Shown here: in pieces, positions 24,785-34,016 of the stretch
How positions within the stretch are numbered: position 1 is the first letter of the stretch
Layout: each line of letters begins with the position of its first letter
DNA from: Bacteroidia bacterium
GTDB taxonomy: Bacteria; Bacteroidota; Bacteroidia; Cytophagales; Flammeovirgaceae
Reading direction: 5' to 3'
Length of the DNA stretch: 64,000 nt
Assembly: GCA_030425505.1 (NCBI GenBank)
Contig: JAUIAB010000002.1
Span: 62,001 to 126,000 of the forward strand
The notes under the pieces: generated by a model
What the model saw: only the letters and a program-made list of their open reading frames with translations
Database searches by the model: none
What the model was told of the DNA's origin: nothing
Made by a program: the position numbers and the translations under genes

Positions 24785-27529
24785 TTAAAATGTTAGTTTT
24801 TTATTTTTTTCCTTTTTAGGACTTTCTATTTTCTCTATAGCTAAGTTATTTTTAAGAAATACTTTGAATGTACTCCCTTTTCCTTCTTCACTTTCTACTT
24901 CAATAGTGCCTTCCAATTTTTCAACAGCTTTTTTTACAATATAAAGGCCTATTCCACTTCCTTCATGAGAGGTATTGGCTCTTTTAAAGAGTTCAAAAAC
25001 TTTTGTTTTGTTATGACCACTAATTCCAATTCCATTATCAGAAATACCAATATAGATCATATTTCCATTTTGCTTGATTTCTATTTTAACAATTGGCGTC
25101 TCTTGTTCTGACCTATACTTTATCGCATTACTAATAAGGTTCTGTAGTATTGCATTAACATGCTTTTTTGATGATATAATTTCAGATGATAGACTTATCG
25201 TCTTAATGATTTTTATTTTATTTTTTTCTATTGTAGAACTCAGACTATCTAAAGTATTATTGATCTTAGCTTTTAAATCTATAGCTTCTAGTTTAACGAT
25301 AGTATCTCGAGCCTGAGCTACAGTGACGAGTTCTAGTATTTTCTTTTTAGAATGTTCAATAGACCGCTCTATCCATTTTAAAGATTGAAGCGATCGTTCA
25401 CTTTTAATATCTGAATCCTGCTTTAAAAAACGCAAATAGCTCTCTATATTAGTAATAGGAGATTTTATATCGTGTGTAGCTACATAAGTAAACTGCTTTA
25501 ACTCCTCAGTATATTCTCTTAGTTTGTTTTCTGACTCCTTTCGAAGTGTAATATCTTCTACAGTAGACCAAAGCCTCTTTTTCCCATCAGAATAGTTAAC
25601 TACTACTCCATTTAATAAAACAGGAATTCTTTTTCCATCTTTTCTGAAATATTCTTTCTCAAAAGGACCGTATTTCCCAAGAGTGTTAATTGACTTAAGT
25701 TGTTCTATCTCGACCTCTTCATATTCTTTAGGTGTAATATCCCAATAGGATAGCTTTTTTATTTCATCTAAAGAGGAGTAGCCAATTATATCCAAATAGG
25801 CTTTGTTAACATCGATAAAAGATCCATCCATTTCGCAAAGAGCTAGTCCTAAAGGAGATTCCTCATACAAAAACCGGAATTTTTCTTCTGAATCCGCTAA
25901 TTGCTTCTGAGAGAGCTTTTGCTGGTCTATATCACTAATTGAGCCTGTCATTCTAGTTATATTGCCATTTTTATCTTTTACCACATTAGCCCTACATCTA
26001 TACCATCTATAGCCTTTATTTTTATGTTTTAATCTATGTTCGACATCAAATGCAGAATTTTCACCTTGACAAGAGCTAATAGCTTCAAGGGTCGCACTAA
26101 TATCTTCAGGGTGAAGTAGAAAGTCTTTAAAAATTGAAAACTTCGAATCAATTTCACCTCTTTTATAGCCTAAAAGCTCATAGAATTTATCAGACCACCA
26201 TTCTTCATCTGCGGATGTATCATACCAATCCCAGACACCATCATTGCTTCCTTTTATTGCTAGGTCTAATCGCTCTTTGTTCAATTCTAATTCCTCTTTT
26301 GCTCTTACCTGCTCATCAATATCTTGAAATACTCCTCTAGCTCCCACAACTTCTCCATTTTTCTTTACTACACTACCTTTTGCTCTTACCCATTTTTTAT
26401 TCCCTTTTGCAGTAATTAACTTTAGCTCTAAATCATATTCAGTCCCGTTTTCTATAGATTCTTTAACTGCAGCTTCAATTATTGGTCTATGATCAGGGTG
26501 ATAAAAATTTATTCCTTCTTCTAGAACTACTTTAGTACCTATAGGTACTTCGTGAATTCTATAAACTTCATCTGACCAGTATAATTCTTTTGTTTTGAGG
26601 TTAATTTCCCAGCCTCCTATATTTCCTATTTTTTGCGCTTCATTCAATAAAAATTCACTCCTGATTAATTGCTCATTTTTTTCTTTTCTTTCAAAAATAT
26701 TTCCGATCCACTGAGCCATTATTTGTACCAGTCGTGTATCATTTTTATTAAACTTTTTCTGATAAGGATTTGAGCTTGAGAAGTTTAAAGTACCATAAAC
26801 AGCTCCATTTACTTTTATAATGGATCCGATATAACTTTCCAGTTTAAAAGAGTTATAGCATGGGTGGTTATGAAATTTGCTTTCTTTCATATGAGAAATG
26901 GCAAGACTTCTTTTATTATTTTTTATGAGAATGTCACAATACGTATTGCCTAAATTGAATATTTGATTTTTTGATAAAGCATTTTCAGGGTGGTAAGCTT
27001 CGTATATTTCATAGTTACTATCTTGAATTTTACTAATAATACCAATGTCTTGTTTTAGTAGCATTGCTACGCTTTTTAATATCTGAGGCAGTTTTTTGTC
27101 AATCTCTACAGCTGAAAGAGCAGAGATTTCATACAGATATCTCATTCTTTTTTCGTTTTCTTGTAGCTGTATTTTATTTTCTTTTTCAGAGGTTATATCT
27201 ACTGCAGCAGCATATAAAGTTCCATCTGGAGTAGGCTCTGCAGACCAGGAAAGCCATTTATACGAACCGTTTTTGCATAAATATCTATTTTCAAACTTTA
27301 TAGTTGTAGCTCCTTTACTCAACTTTTCTATTTCATCTAATGTACTTTGAATGTCATCAGGGTGAATAAACTCTAAGAAAGGTTTTGCCATCAACTCTTC
27401 ATCAGTCCATCCCAAAGTTTTGCTAAAAGCAGGGTTCAGTTTTCTAAAGTATCCATCTGTTCCTGCTATGCATAGCATGTTAACAGATAGTTTAAAAAAA
27501 TTCTCAAAATCTTTAGTCTGAAAGCTCAT
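24785..27529 (-). CDS. multi-PAS/GAF sensor histidine kinase
   Basis: 914 residues with no membrane segment, so probably cytoplasmic. In order there is a PAS domain (1-120), a GAF domain (about 135-280), three more PAS/PAC units (about 290-410, 415-545, 550-670; the PAC motifs VKKNGEVVGARGVFQDIDE and VVKDKNGNITRMTGSISDID are clear), a HisKA domain with His686 in VATHDIKSPITN, and a HATPase_c domain (NLISNAIKYRS, ISDNGIGISGH, GSGIGLYIVKKAVEK). This is typical of Bacteroidota light/redox or small-ligand kinases paired with Rcp1-like regulators, here encoded directly downstream. The signal is unknown. The gene has a 385-base leader region that holds repeat family A. Confidence 0.92.
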   Translation of the reverse strand: MSFQTKDFENFFKLSVNMLCIAGTDGYFRKLNPAFSKTLGWTDEELMAKPFLEFIHPDDIQSTLDEIEKLSKGATTIKFENRYLCKNGSYKWLSWSAEPTPDGTLYAAAVDITSEKENKIQLQENEKRMRYLYEISALSAVEIDKKLPQILKSVAMLLKQDIGIISKIQDSNYEIYEAYHPENALSKNQIFNLGNTYCDILIKNNKRSLAISHMKESKFHNHPCYNSFKLESYIGSIIKVNGAVYGTLNFSSSNPYQKKFNKNDTRLVQIMAQWIGNIFERKEKNEQLIRSEFLLNEAQKIGNIGGWEINLKTKELYWSDEVYRIHEVPIGTKVVLEEGINFYHPDHRPIIEAAVKESIENGTEYDLELKLITAKGNKKWVRAKGSVVKKNGEVVGARGVFQDIDEQVRAKEELELNKERLDLAIKGSNDGVWDWYDTSADEEWWSDKFYELLGYKRGEIDSKFSIFKDFLLHPEDISATLEAISSCQGENSAFDVEHRLKHKNKGYRWYRCRANVVKDKNGNITRMTGSISDIDQQKLSQKQLADSEEKFRFLYEESPLGLALCEMDGSFIDVNKAYLDIIGYSSLDEIKKLSYWDITPKEYEEVEIEQLKSINTLGKYGPFEKEYFRKDGKRIPVLLNGVVVNYSDGKKRLWSTVEDITLRKESENKLREYTEELKQFTYVATHDIKSPITNIESYLRFLKQDSDIKSERSLQSLKWIERSIEHSKKKILELVTVAQARDTIVKLEAIDLKAKINNTLDSLSSTIEKNKIKIIKTISLSSEIISSKKHVNAILQNLISNAIKYRSEQETPIVKIEIKQNGNMIYIGISDNGIGISGHNKTKVFELFKRANTSHEGSGIGLYIVKKAVEKLEGTIEVESEEGKGSTFKVFLKNNLAIEKIESPKKEKNKKLTF

Positions 27530-27811
27530 GAGTGGAAGTGTGTTAAAGTGAATTCGTTGTGACTTTCTAAAAGTAGATAGTCATTCTATTTTTTTACTAT
27601 ACATTTTTTTTAAGAAAAAACATATGTGATAATTTTCAGTAAATTCAATAAAATGTACAATACTTTATTAATCTGCATTATTCATTAGGCTTTTATTTTT
27701 TTTACAATAAGTATTTGATTTTAAGGTATTTATAATTTAAATCATACAATGTTTTATTGCTCAAACTTGGGGTTCAGTTATATCAAGCCTTACCTAATCA
27801 ATTGCTTTGTA

Positions 27812-27864
27812 ATCAGAGGTTTACCTGTTCGATTAAATAAGTCCCGAATTATTCGAGTTAAATT
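27812..27864. repeat. repeat family A, copy 2 (two-hairpin element)
   Basis: About 53 bp starting ATCAGAGGTTTACC and ending GAGTTAAATT, matching copy 1 at 8698-8751. Stem 1 is GGTTTA (27818-27823) with TAAGTC (27838-27843) using G-U pairs; stem 2 is CGAA (27845-27848) with TTCG (27852-27855). The base changes relative to copy 1 mostly keep pairing. It lies 50 bases upstream of lpdA. Confidence 0.7.
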
Positions 27865-27865
27865 A

Positions 27866-27884
27866 TAAGTTTGTACTAGTTTTG
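27866..27884 (+). promoter_or_regulatory. candidate lpdA promoter -7 elements
   Basis: TAAGTTTG (27866-27873) and TAGTTTTG (27877-27884) both fit TAnnTTTG and lie 30-50 bases upstream of the lpdA ATG, directly after repeat A. No TTTG sits at the expected -33 spacing, so this is suggestive only. Confidence 0.3.
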
Positions 27885-27914
27885 ATCTGGTATTTTATTT
27901 AAATAAGATTATTT

Positions 27915-29306
27915 ATGAATAAATATGATATTATCGTTATCGGTAGTGGTCCTGGAGGATATGTAGCCGCAATAAGAGCAGCTCAGCTTGGGTTTAAAGT
28001 AGGTGTTGTAGAAAAAGAAAGTTTAGGAGGTATCTGTCTTAATTGGGGCTGTATTCCAACAAAGGCATTACTAAAAAGTGCGCAAGTTTTTGATTATATC
28101 AAGCATGCTTCTGACTATGGAATAACAGTAAAAGACTCTAAGGTAGATTTCGGTGCTACTATAAAAAGAAGTAGAGAGGTAGCGAATGGCATGAGCAAGG
28201 GGATTGAGTTTCTTTTTAAGAAAAATAAGATTGATAAGATATTTGGACATGGAAAGCTAGTAGCTAAAAACAAGGTTAGCGTAAAAGATGACAAGGGAAA
28301 AGAAACTACTTATGAAGCAAAGCATATCATATTAGCTACTGGTGGAAGATCCAGAGAGTTGCCAAATATTCCTATCGATGGCAAAAAAGTAATTGGCTAC
28401 AGAAAGGCGATGTCTTTAGAAAAGCAGCCTAAGAAAATGGTTGTAATCGGTTCTGGAGCTATAGGAGTTGAGTTTGCCTATTTTTACAATTCTATTGGAA
28501 CAGAAGTAACAATAGTAGAATACCTGCCTCGTATTGTTCCTTTTGAAGATAAAGATGTCTCTTCGGAGTTAGAAAAGCAATATAAGAAAGCTGGAATTAA
28601 AATAATGACCAACTCAAGCGTAGAAAGTGTTGATACGAAAGGGAAAGGCTGTAAAGTAAAAGTAAAGACTAAAAAAGGAGAAGAAGAGATTGCTTGTGAT
28701 GTAGTGCTTTCTGCAGCTGGAGTGACTACTAATCTGGAAAATATTGGATTAGAAGGAGTAGGAGTGAAGCATGAAAAGGGTAAGGTATTGGTAGATGATT
28801 TCTATAAAACAAATGTTGATGGTGTTTATGCTATTGGAGATATAGTGCATGGCCCAGCTCTTGCTCACGTAGCTTCAGCAGAAGGGATAATTTGTGTAGA
28901 AAAGATTGCCAATAAAAATCCTGAGCCTTTAGATTATAACAATATACCATCTTGCACCTACTGCCAGCCTGAAGTGGCATCTGTAGGATATACAGAAGAG
29001 GCTGCAAAAGAAGCTGGGTATGATATCAAAGTTGGGAAGTTTCCATTTTCTGCTTCTGGGAAGGCAAGTGCTGCAGGGGTAAAGCAAGGGTTTGTTAAAG
29101 TAATCTTTGATGCTAAATATGGTGAATGGTTAGGTGCGCATATGATAGGCGCAAATGTTACAGAAATGATTGCTGAAGCTGTTACTGCCAGGAAGTTGGA
29201 AACAACAGGACATGAGATCATAAAATCTGTACACCCACATCCAACTATGTCTGAGGCAGTTATGGAGGCTGCTGCTGCTGCTTACGATGAGGTAATTCAT
29301 TTGTAA
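27915..29306 (+). CDS. lpdA: dihydrolipoyl dehydrogenase (E3)
   Basis: Reoxidises dihydrolipoamide of 2-oxoacid dehydrogenase complexes and the glycine cleavage system, reducing NAD. 463 residues: FAD-binding Rossmann motif IIVIGSGPGGYVAA, redox-active disulfide CLNWGC (Cys41, Cys46), NAD-binding GSGAIGVEFAYFYNSIGTEV, second FAD contact VYAIGDIVHGPALAHVASAE, and the C-terminal interface with the catalytic His-Glu pair (HPHPTMSEAVMEA). It stands apart from any E1/E2 gene in this window, so it may serve several complexes. Confidence 0.96.
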   Translation: MNKYDIIVIGSGPGGYVAAIRAAQLGFKVGVVEKESLGGICLNWGCIPTKALLKSAQVFDYIKHASDYGITVKDSKVDFGATIKRSREVANGMSKGIEFLFKKNKIDKIFGHGKLVAKNKVSVKDDKGKETTYEAKHIILATGGRSRELPNIPIDGKKVIGYRKAMSLEKQPKKMVVIGSGAIGVEFAYFYNSIGTEVTIVEYLPRIVPFEDKDVSSELEKQYKKAGIKIMTNSSVESVDTKGKGCKVKVKTKKGEEEIACDVVLSAAGVTTNLENIGLEGVGVKHEKGKVLVDDFYKTNVDGVYAIGDIVHGPALAHVASAEGIICVEKIANKNPEPLDYNNIPSCTYCQPEVASVGYTEEAAKEAGYDIKVGKFPFSASGKASAAGVKQGFVKVIFDAKYGEWLGAHMIGANVTEMIAEAVTARKLETTGHEIIKSVHPHPTMSEAVMEAAAAAYDEVIHL

Positions 29307-29324
29307 TAAAAACTGTAAATCTGA

Positions 29325-29906
29325 GTGGTAAGAAAATATCAACAACTAATAGCTGTTTTTTCTTTCTTTATATTTTTTTTACCACTCAGGCTTTTTAGTC
29401 AAACTGGTAATAAAGATTTCTTTGTAGAAAAAATAACATCTAAGCATTATAAAAACCTATTTAAAGTAAACAATCAAATTTACAGATCAGAGCAACCACT
29501 AAAAAAAGCTGTTGTAGAACTTGAAGAGTTAGGAGTAAAAACTATTCTTAATTTAAGAAGAAAGCAAACAGATAAAACTTTAAATTGGAGAAGTCAACCT
29601 CAACTTGTATCGTTACCTATTAATACTAGTAAAATTTCTGAGGAAGATATATTTAAAGCTTTGCAGATAATACAGCAGTCTGAGAAGCCAATTCTAATTC
29701 ATTGTTACCATGGATCGGATAGGACAGGTGCTATTATTGCCGCTTACAGATTAGTCTTTCAAGATTGGGAAAAAGATAAAGCAGTAAGAGAAATTTTAAA
29801 CCCTAATTACGGATTTCATAAGTTTTGGTTTCCTAATATTATCAATCTGATTAGGGATTTGGACATTATTAGCCTTAAGCAAAAATTGAAGTTGAATGAT
29901 GAATGA
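29325..29906 (+). CDS. exported dual-specificity-type protein phosphatase
   Basis: 193 residues from GTG 29325. The N-terminal segment IAVFSFFIFFLPLRLFSQ is a signal peptide or anchor. The phosphatase domain follows (FKVNNQIYRSEQP, GVKTILNLRRK) with the P-loop HCYHGSDR (nucleophile Cys127, Arg133), the CX5R signature of Tyr/dual-specificity phosphatases. It resembles Bacteroidota and eukaryote-like DSP proteins of the YRSEQP type. The exported location suggests a role on periplasmic phospho-substrates or phosphoinositide-like molecules, which is not proven. It begins 18 bases after lpdA and may be cotranscribed. Confidence 0.82.
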   Translation: MVRKYQQLIAVFSFFIFFLPLRLFSQTGNKDFFVEKITSKHYKNLFKVNNQIYRSEQPLKKAVVELEELGVKTILNLRRKQTDKTLNWRSQPQLVSLPINTSKISEEDIFKALQIIQQSEKPILIHCYHGSDRTGAIIAAYRLVFQDWEKDKAVREILNPNYGFHKFWFPNIINLIRDLDIISLKQKLKLNDE

Positions 29907-29916
29907 GAAAATAATT

Positions 29917-30888
29917 TTACTCACAGCTTTTAAGTTCATTTGTTAGTTGTTTTATAATATCTTTTACTGGTTTTATTTTATCTACATATTCAATACTTGG
30001 TCCCGCACACCAAAGAGTTTTGTAAGTTGCTTTAAATGCAGCTTTTTCCACCGCTTTCATCCCTTTAACAGCTAATAGTAGTTTTACATATTTTTTTAGT
30101 TTCTTGTTCTTATTAAGAAGCCTTTCTAAAAATCCAGGCTTTGTTCCCATCTTTTGCACATAGGGTGTATTGATTACAGTTAGAGCTGACCCTGAGATCT
30201 TTGTTGTTTTAACTATATCTTTTCCTTTGTATTGAACAATAGCATCTTTATACTCTTTAGATACTGGGGCTTCCTCAGAGGCAATAAAGATAGTTCCTAC
30301 AGAAACTCCACTGGCTCCTAAGTCCAATGCCTCTTTGATATGTTCACCTTTCGCTACACCTCCAGCAGATATGATAGGTATTTTAAGGTTTTCTCGCAAA
30401 AGTGGGAGCAAATCTTTTTTATCGAAACTTCCTGCATGGCCACCTGCACCAGAGTTAACAGCTATAACTCCATCTGCTCCTAGCTCTTCTACTTTTTTAG
30501 CATACTTTAAGTCTACAACATCACAAAAAACCTTAATTCCTCTTTCTTTACATTGGTTTATGACATCTTTTGGGTTTCCTAAAGAAGTAATTATATAGTC
30601 TACCTTCATTTCTAAGCATGTTTTTAGCTGTTGCTTAAGCTTTAGGTTAGACTTATTTACAATAAGGTTTATTCCAAAAGGTTTATTAGATGTATTCTTT
30701 ATTTCTTGGATAGCATTTCTTAACTCCTGATCTGTTCTATAGTTGAGTGCTGGTATTGCACCAGTTATTCCACAACTCAAAGCTTCAATTATCATCTTAG
30801 AGTTAGATATCAAAAACATTGGAGCCATAATAATAGGATAATCTATTCCTAAAAGCTGCTTTAGAGATAATTTTGGTTCAGAAGTCAC
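29917..30888 (-). CDS. nitronate monooxygenase family flavoprotein
   Basis: 323 residues forming an FMN-binding TIM barrel of the 2-nitropropane dioxygenase family. Features seen are YPIIMAPMFLISN (start of strand 1, FMN site), GFGxN-like PFGINLIVN, VIAVNSGAGGHAGSF (FMN phosphate loop with the conserved His), IPIISAGGVAKGEHIKEAL and GASGVSVGTIFIASEEAP. Family members oxidise alkyl nitronates, and some are trans-2-enoyl-ACP reductases (FabK). FabK is an alternative reading, but the C-terminal region favours NMO-like. No operon partner. Confidence 0.85.
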   Translation of the reverse strand: MTSEPKLSLKQLLGIDYPIIMAPMFLISNSKMIIEALSCGITGAIPALNYRTDQELRNAIQEIKNTSNKPFGINLIVNKSNLKLKQQLKTCLEMKVDYIITSLGNPKDVINQCKERGIKVFCDVVDLKYAKKVEELGADGVIAVNSGAGGHAGSFDKKDLLPLLRENLKIPIISAGGVAKGEHIKEALDLGASGVSVGTIFIASEEAPVSKEYKDAIVQYKGKDIVKTTKISGSALTVINTPYVQKMGTKPGFLERLLNKNKKLKKYVKLLLAVKGMKAVEKAAFKATYKTLWCAGPSIEYVDKIKPVKDIIKQLTNELKSCE

Positions 30889-30946
30889 TATTAAATAAGG
30901 GGTTTATAGAATATGATAAAGTTAAAGATTAGGAATATTTGAATAT

Positions 30947-30976
30947 AAAAAAAGGAATAGTTAATAAACTACTCCC
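30947..30976 (-). terminator. terminator of the act-cox operon
   Basis: On the minus strand GGAGTAGTT-TATT-AACTATTCC (9-bp stem including one G-T pair) is followed by TTTTTTT. It starts 33 bases after the coxA stop codon, which marks 31009 as the 3' end of the respiratory operon. Confidence 0.75.
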
Positions 30977-31008
30977 TTCAGTATCAGCTAAACTCTAGTA
31001 AATTAAGC

Positions 31009-32865
31009 TTAAGAAGCTCCCTTTTCCAGCTCCTTAAGCATTTCATTCTCTCCCGGTAGATTAGATTCTTTAGTTTCACTCAAAGGAATATGTTGCGGAA
31101 TAAAGTCATCTTCAGCTCCAGGTTTACTATAATCATAAGGCCATCTATAGACAGAAGGTATTTTTCCAGGCCAGTTTCCATGCCCAGGCAACCTAGGCGT
31201 AGTCCATTCTAAAGTATTAGACTTCCAAGGGTTTTTAGGAGCATATCTTCCTCTAAAAATGCTAAATAAGAAATTGAATAAGAAAATAAACTGTGCCCCT
31301 ACAGTTATAATAGCGGCAATACTTATAAATGCATTCAAATCTGTATATGAGCTAAAAGCATCAAAGTTTGTAAAAGAGTAATACCTTCTTGGGAATCCTG
31401 CAATACCGATATAGTGCATTGGGAAAAATACCAAATAAGCACCTATAAATGTGAGCCAAAAATGGATATAACCCAATTTAGCATTCATCATCCTACCAAA
31501 CATTTTTGGAAACCAATGATAAACACCAGCCATCATGCCAAAGAAAGAAGCGCTACCCATTACCAGGTGAAAGTGCGCTACAACGAAATAAGTATCATGC
31601 AATTGAATATCAATAGCGGAGTTTCCAAGTATTATTCCCGTTACGCCTCCAGAGATAAATAAGGATACAAGACCTATAGAAAATAGCATGGCTGGAGTAA
31701 AGATTATATTTCCTTTCCAAAGGGTAGTTATATAATTAAATGCTTTAATTGCCGAAGGGACAGCTATTATGAGTGTCAGAAACATAAATATACTTCCAAG
31801 GAATGGATTCATTCCAGATACAAACATGTGGTGAGCCCAAACAATAAAAGATAGGAATCCAATACCTAATATAGATCCAATCATAGCCCGATATCCAAAT
31901 ATTGGTTTTCGCGAATTAGTAGCAATTATCTCAGAGCTAATACCTAATGCTGGAAGCAAAACGATATATACCTCAGGGTGTCCTAAAAACCAAAATAAGT
32001 GTTGAAATAGAATAGGACTACCTCCAACGTTTGACAAAGCTTCACCAGCTATATATATTTCGTCTAAGAAAAAGCTCGTTCCAAAGCTTCGATCAAAAAT
32101 TAAAAGAAGTGCAGCAGCAAAGAGTACTGGAAAAGATAAAACACCTAATATAGCTGTTACAAAGAAAGCCCAAATTGTGAGAGGAAGCTTAGCAAATGAC
32201 ATCCCTTGTGTCCTCATATTTATTATGGTAGCAATATAATTTACTCCACCTAATAAACTTGAGACAATAAAAAGAGCCATACTCACCAGCCAAAGGGTCA
32301 TACCTAAACCAGAACCAGATATAGCTTGAGGTAAAGCACTCAAAGGAGGGTAAATAACCCAACCTCCTCCAGCTGGTCCTGTTTCTATAAATAGAGAAAC
32401 AAACATTATAAGCCCTGAAATGAAAAAGAACCAGTAGGAGAGCATGTTCATAAACCCAGAAGCCATGTCTCTTGCTCCAATTTGAAGGGGTATTAAGAAG
32501 TTACTAAACGTACCACTCAAACCCGCAGTAAGTACAAAAAATACCATGATAGTTCCGTGCATGGTAACAGCAGCCAGATAAAACTCGGTATCCAATTTTC
32601 CTTCTGCAGTAATCCAGTCACCAAGTATAGGTTTCAAAACCTCCAAATTTGCATCTGGAAAACCAAGTTGAAGCCTAAATATCAAGGATAACATACCACC
32701 AATAATGGCCCAAAACATTCCTGAAAGCAGGAACTGCTTGGCTATAGTTTTATGATCGTATGAGAAAACATACTTTGTGAAAAAGTTTTCTACATGCTCA
32801 TGATCATGGTGTTCGTCATGGTCATGAGATGCTGTTAAGTCTTGTTCTAGAGCTGTACTAGCCAT
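31009..32865 (-). CDS. ctaD: cytochrome c oxidase subunit I
   Basis: Catalytic haem-copper subunit that reduces O2 and pumps protons. 618 residues with about 12 membrane helices. The signatures are VTMHGTIMVFFVLT (haem ligand His), HLFWFLGHPEVYIVLLPALG (CuB His and the His-Tyr cross-link pair, K-channel region), VWAHHMFVSG (CuB His pair) and HDTYFVVAHFHLVMGSA (haem a and a3 ligands). The N-terminus is unusually His/Asp-rich (HDHDEHHDHEH). It ends the act-cox operon. Subunits III and IV are not in the window, so they must lie elsewhere. Confidence 0.96.
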   Translation of the reverse strand: MASTALEQDLTASHDHDEHHDHEHVENFFTKYVFSYDHKTIAKQFLLSGMFWAIIGGMLSLIFRLQLGFPDANLEVLKPILGDWITAEGKLDTEFYLAAVTMHGTIMVFFVLTAGLSGTFSNFLIPLQIGARDMASGFMNMLSYWFFFISGLIMFVSLFIETGPAGGGWVIYPPLSALPQAISGSGLGMTLWLVSMALFIVSSLLGGVNYIATIINMRTQGMSFAKLPLTIWAFFVTAILGVLSFPVLFAAALLLIFDRSFGTSFFLDEIYIAGEALSNVGGSPILFQHLFWFLGHPEVYIVLLPALGISSEIIATNSRKPIFGYRAMIGSILGIGFLSFIVWAHHMFVSGMNPFLGSIFMFLTLIIAVPSAIKAFNYITTLWKGNIIFTPAMLFSIGLVSLFISGGVTGIILGNSAIDIQLHDTYFVVAHFHLVMGSASFFGMMAGVYHWFPKMFGRMMNAKLGYIHFWLTFIGAYLVFFPMHYIGIAGFPRRYYSFTNFDAFSSYTDLNAFISIAAIITVGAQFIFLFNFLFSIFRGRYAPKNPWKSNTLEWTTPRLPGHGNWPGKIPSVYRWPYDYSKPGAEDDFIPQHIPLSETKESNLPGENEMLKELEKGAS

Positions 32866-32893
32866 AATTTATTTGACTTTAATATTTATAATT

Positions 32894-33931
32894 CTATTTA
32901 TCTGTAGCAACTAATTGTTTTGAACTTTCTATATCTATACCAATAGAAGTAAGGTAATCTTTATTCTTACTAGCCCAAGGTTCTTGCTCATTAAACCACT
33001 TTTCATACTCTTCTGGGTCATCTACAACTAGTATAAACCGCATTGCAAAATGTCCGCTACCACAAATTTCTGTACAAGCAAGCTCATAATTAAAGTCAGG
33101 ATTTCCTAACTCTTCTCTCATTTCAGTAGTAGTTTTAGTAGGTACAAACCAAAAAGAAGTTGGCATTCCTGGTACAGCATCCATCTTTACTCTAAAATGA
33201 GGCAAAAAGACACTATGTAATACATCCCTAGATCTGATATTTAAAAGCACATTTTTCCCTTTAGGAATATGAATTTCCCTAGGCATAAAATCATCCAAAC
33301 TAGCTCTATCTGTAAAATCAACTCCCATTGAGTTTGTAGCATCAATTTTAGTAAAATGATGCTTACCTAAAGTTTTGTCTTTACCAGGGTATCTAACCTG
33401 CCAATTAAACTGTTTTCCCATAATCTCTAATTGAACAGAGTCAGATGGGGCGGGTTTAGTGATTTCACTCCACGTAAACCATCCTGATACCACTAAAATA
33501 GCCATCACAATTGCAGGAACAATTGTCCAAACTAATTCAAGGGTGTTATTGTCAGGGTAGTATAAAGCTTTATTTTCTTTTTTATATTGGTAAAAATAAG
33601 GAAAGAAAAAAAGCAAGATATGAGTAATAAAAAAAGCAAACCCTACAATTCCTAGGGATAACCAAAATAAAAAATCTGTGGATTTACCATGCACAGAAGC
33701 AGCTTCAGGTAAAAAATCTTCTTTTGCAATGCCCGAGTACCAGTAAATAGCAATAAAGCCAATTACAAATAGTAAAGGAAAAAGAAATGCATTTACCTTA
33801 TTGCTAAAGCTGGTTTTTTCTGCACTTGCATTTTTATTCTTAGCAATACTAACTAAAGTTAGAATTCTGTAGACCAGTCCTAAAATAACTAGAAGTAGGA
33901 TCGAACCAGATATAATCAGTACAGTTGTCAT
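32894..33931 (-). CDS. ctaC: cytochrome c oxidase subunit II
   Basis: 345 residues. N-terminal membrane segments (ILLLVILGLVYRIL and AFLFPLLFVIGFIAIYWY) precede the usual two-helix hairpin (about 90-115 and 135-155), an N-terminal extension seen in Bacteroidota CoxB. The periplasmic cupredoxin domain carries the CuA site: HSVFLPHF (first His region) and CTEICGSGHFAM (Cys-x3-Cys-x3-His-x2-Met). No haem c motif is fused, so electrons must come from a separate cytochrome c or directly from ActE/ActA. It lies 28 bases upstream of ctaD. Confidence 0.95.
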   Translation of the reverse strand: MTTVLIISGSILLLVILGLVYRILTLVSIAKNKNASAEKTSFSNKVNAFLFPLLFVIGFIAIYWYSGIAKEDFLPEAASVHGKSTDFLFWLSLGIVGFAFFITHILLFFFPYFYQYKKENKALYYPDNNTLELVWTIVPAIVMAILVVSGWFTWSEITKPAPSDSVQLEIMGKQFNWQVRYPGKDKTLGKHHFTKIDATNSMGVDFTDRASLDDFMPREIHIPKGKNVLLNIRSRDVLHSVFLPHFRVKMDAVPGMPTSFWFVPTKTTTEMREELGNPDFNYELACTEICGSGHFAMRFILVVDDPEEYEKWFNEQEPWASKNKDYLTSIGIDIESSKQLVATDK

Positions 33932-34016
33932 TTATATATTTAATTTTCTAATTTAAAGTATTGTCTAATAGCAATGTTTTGTATAAAAAAAGCATATTAC
34001 TCTTAAAATAGATTTT

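Larger units (their letters stand above)
27530..27914. other. 385-bp intergenic region between divergent kinase and lpdA genes
   Basis: No credible open frame. It is strongly AT-rich in 27580-27760, then contains repeat family A copy 2 (27812-27864) and candidate lpdA promoter elements (27866-27884). The kinase promoter should lie at the left end, but I see no clear TAnnTTTG on the minus strand. Confidence 0.6.
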
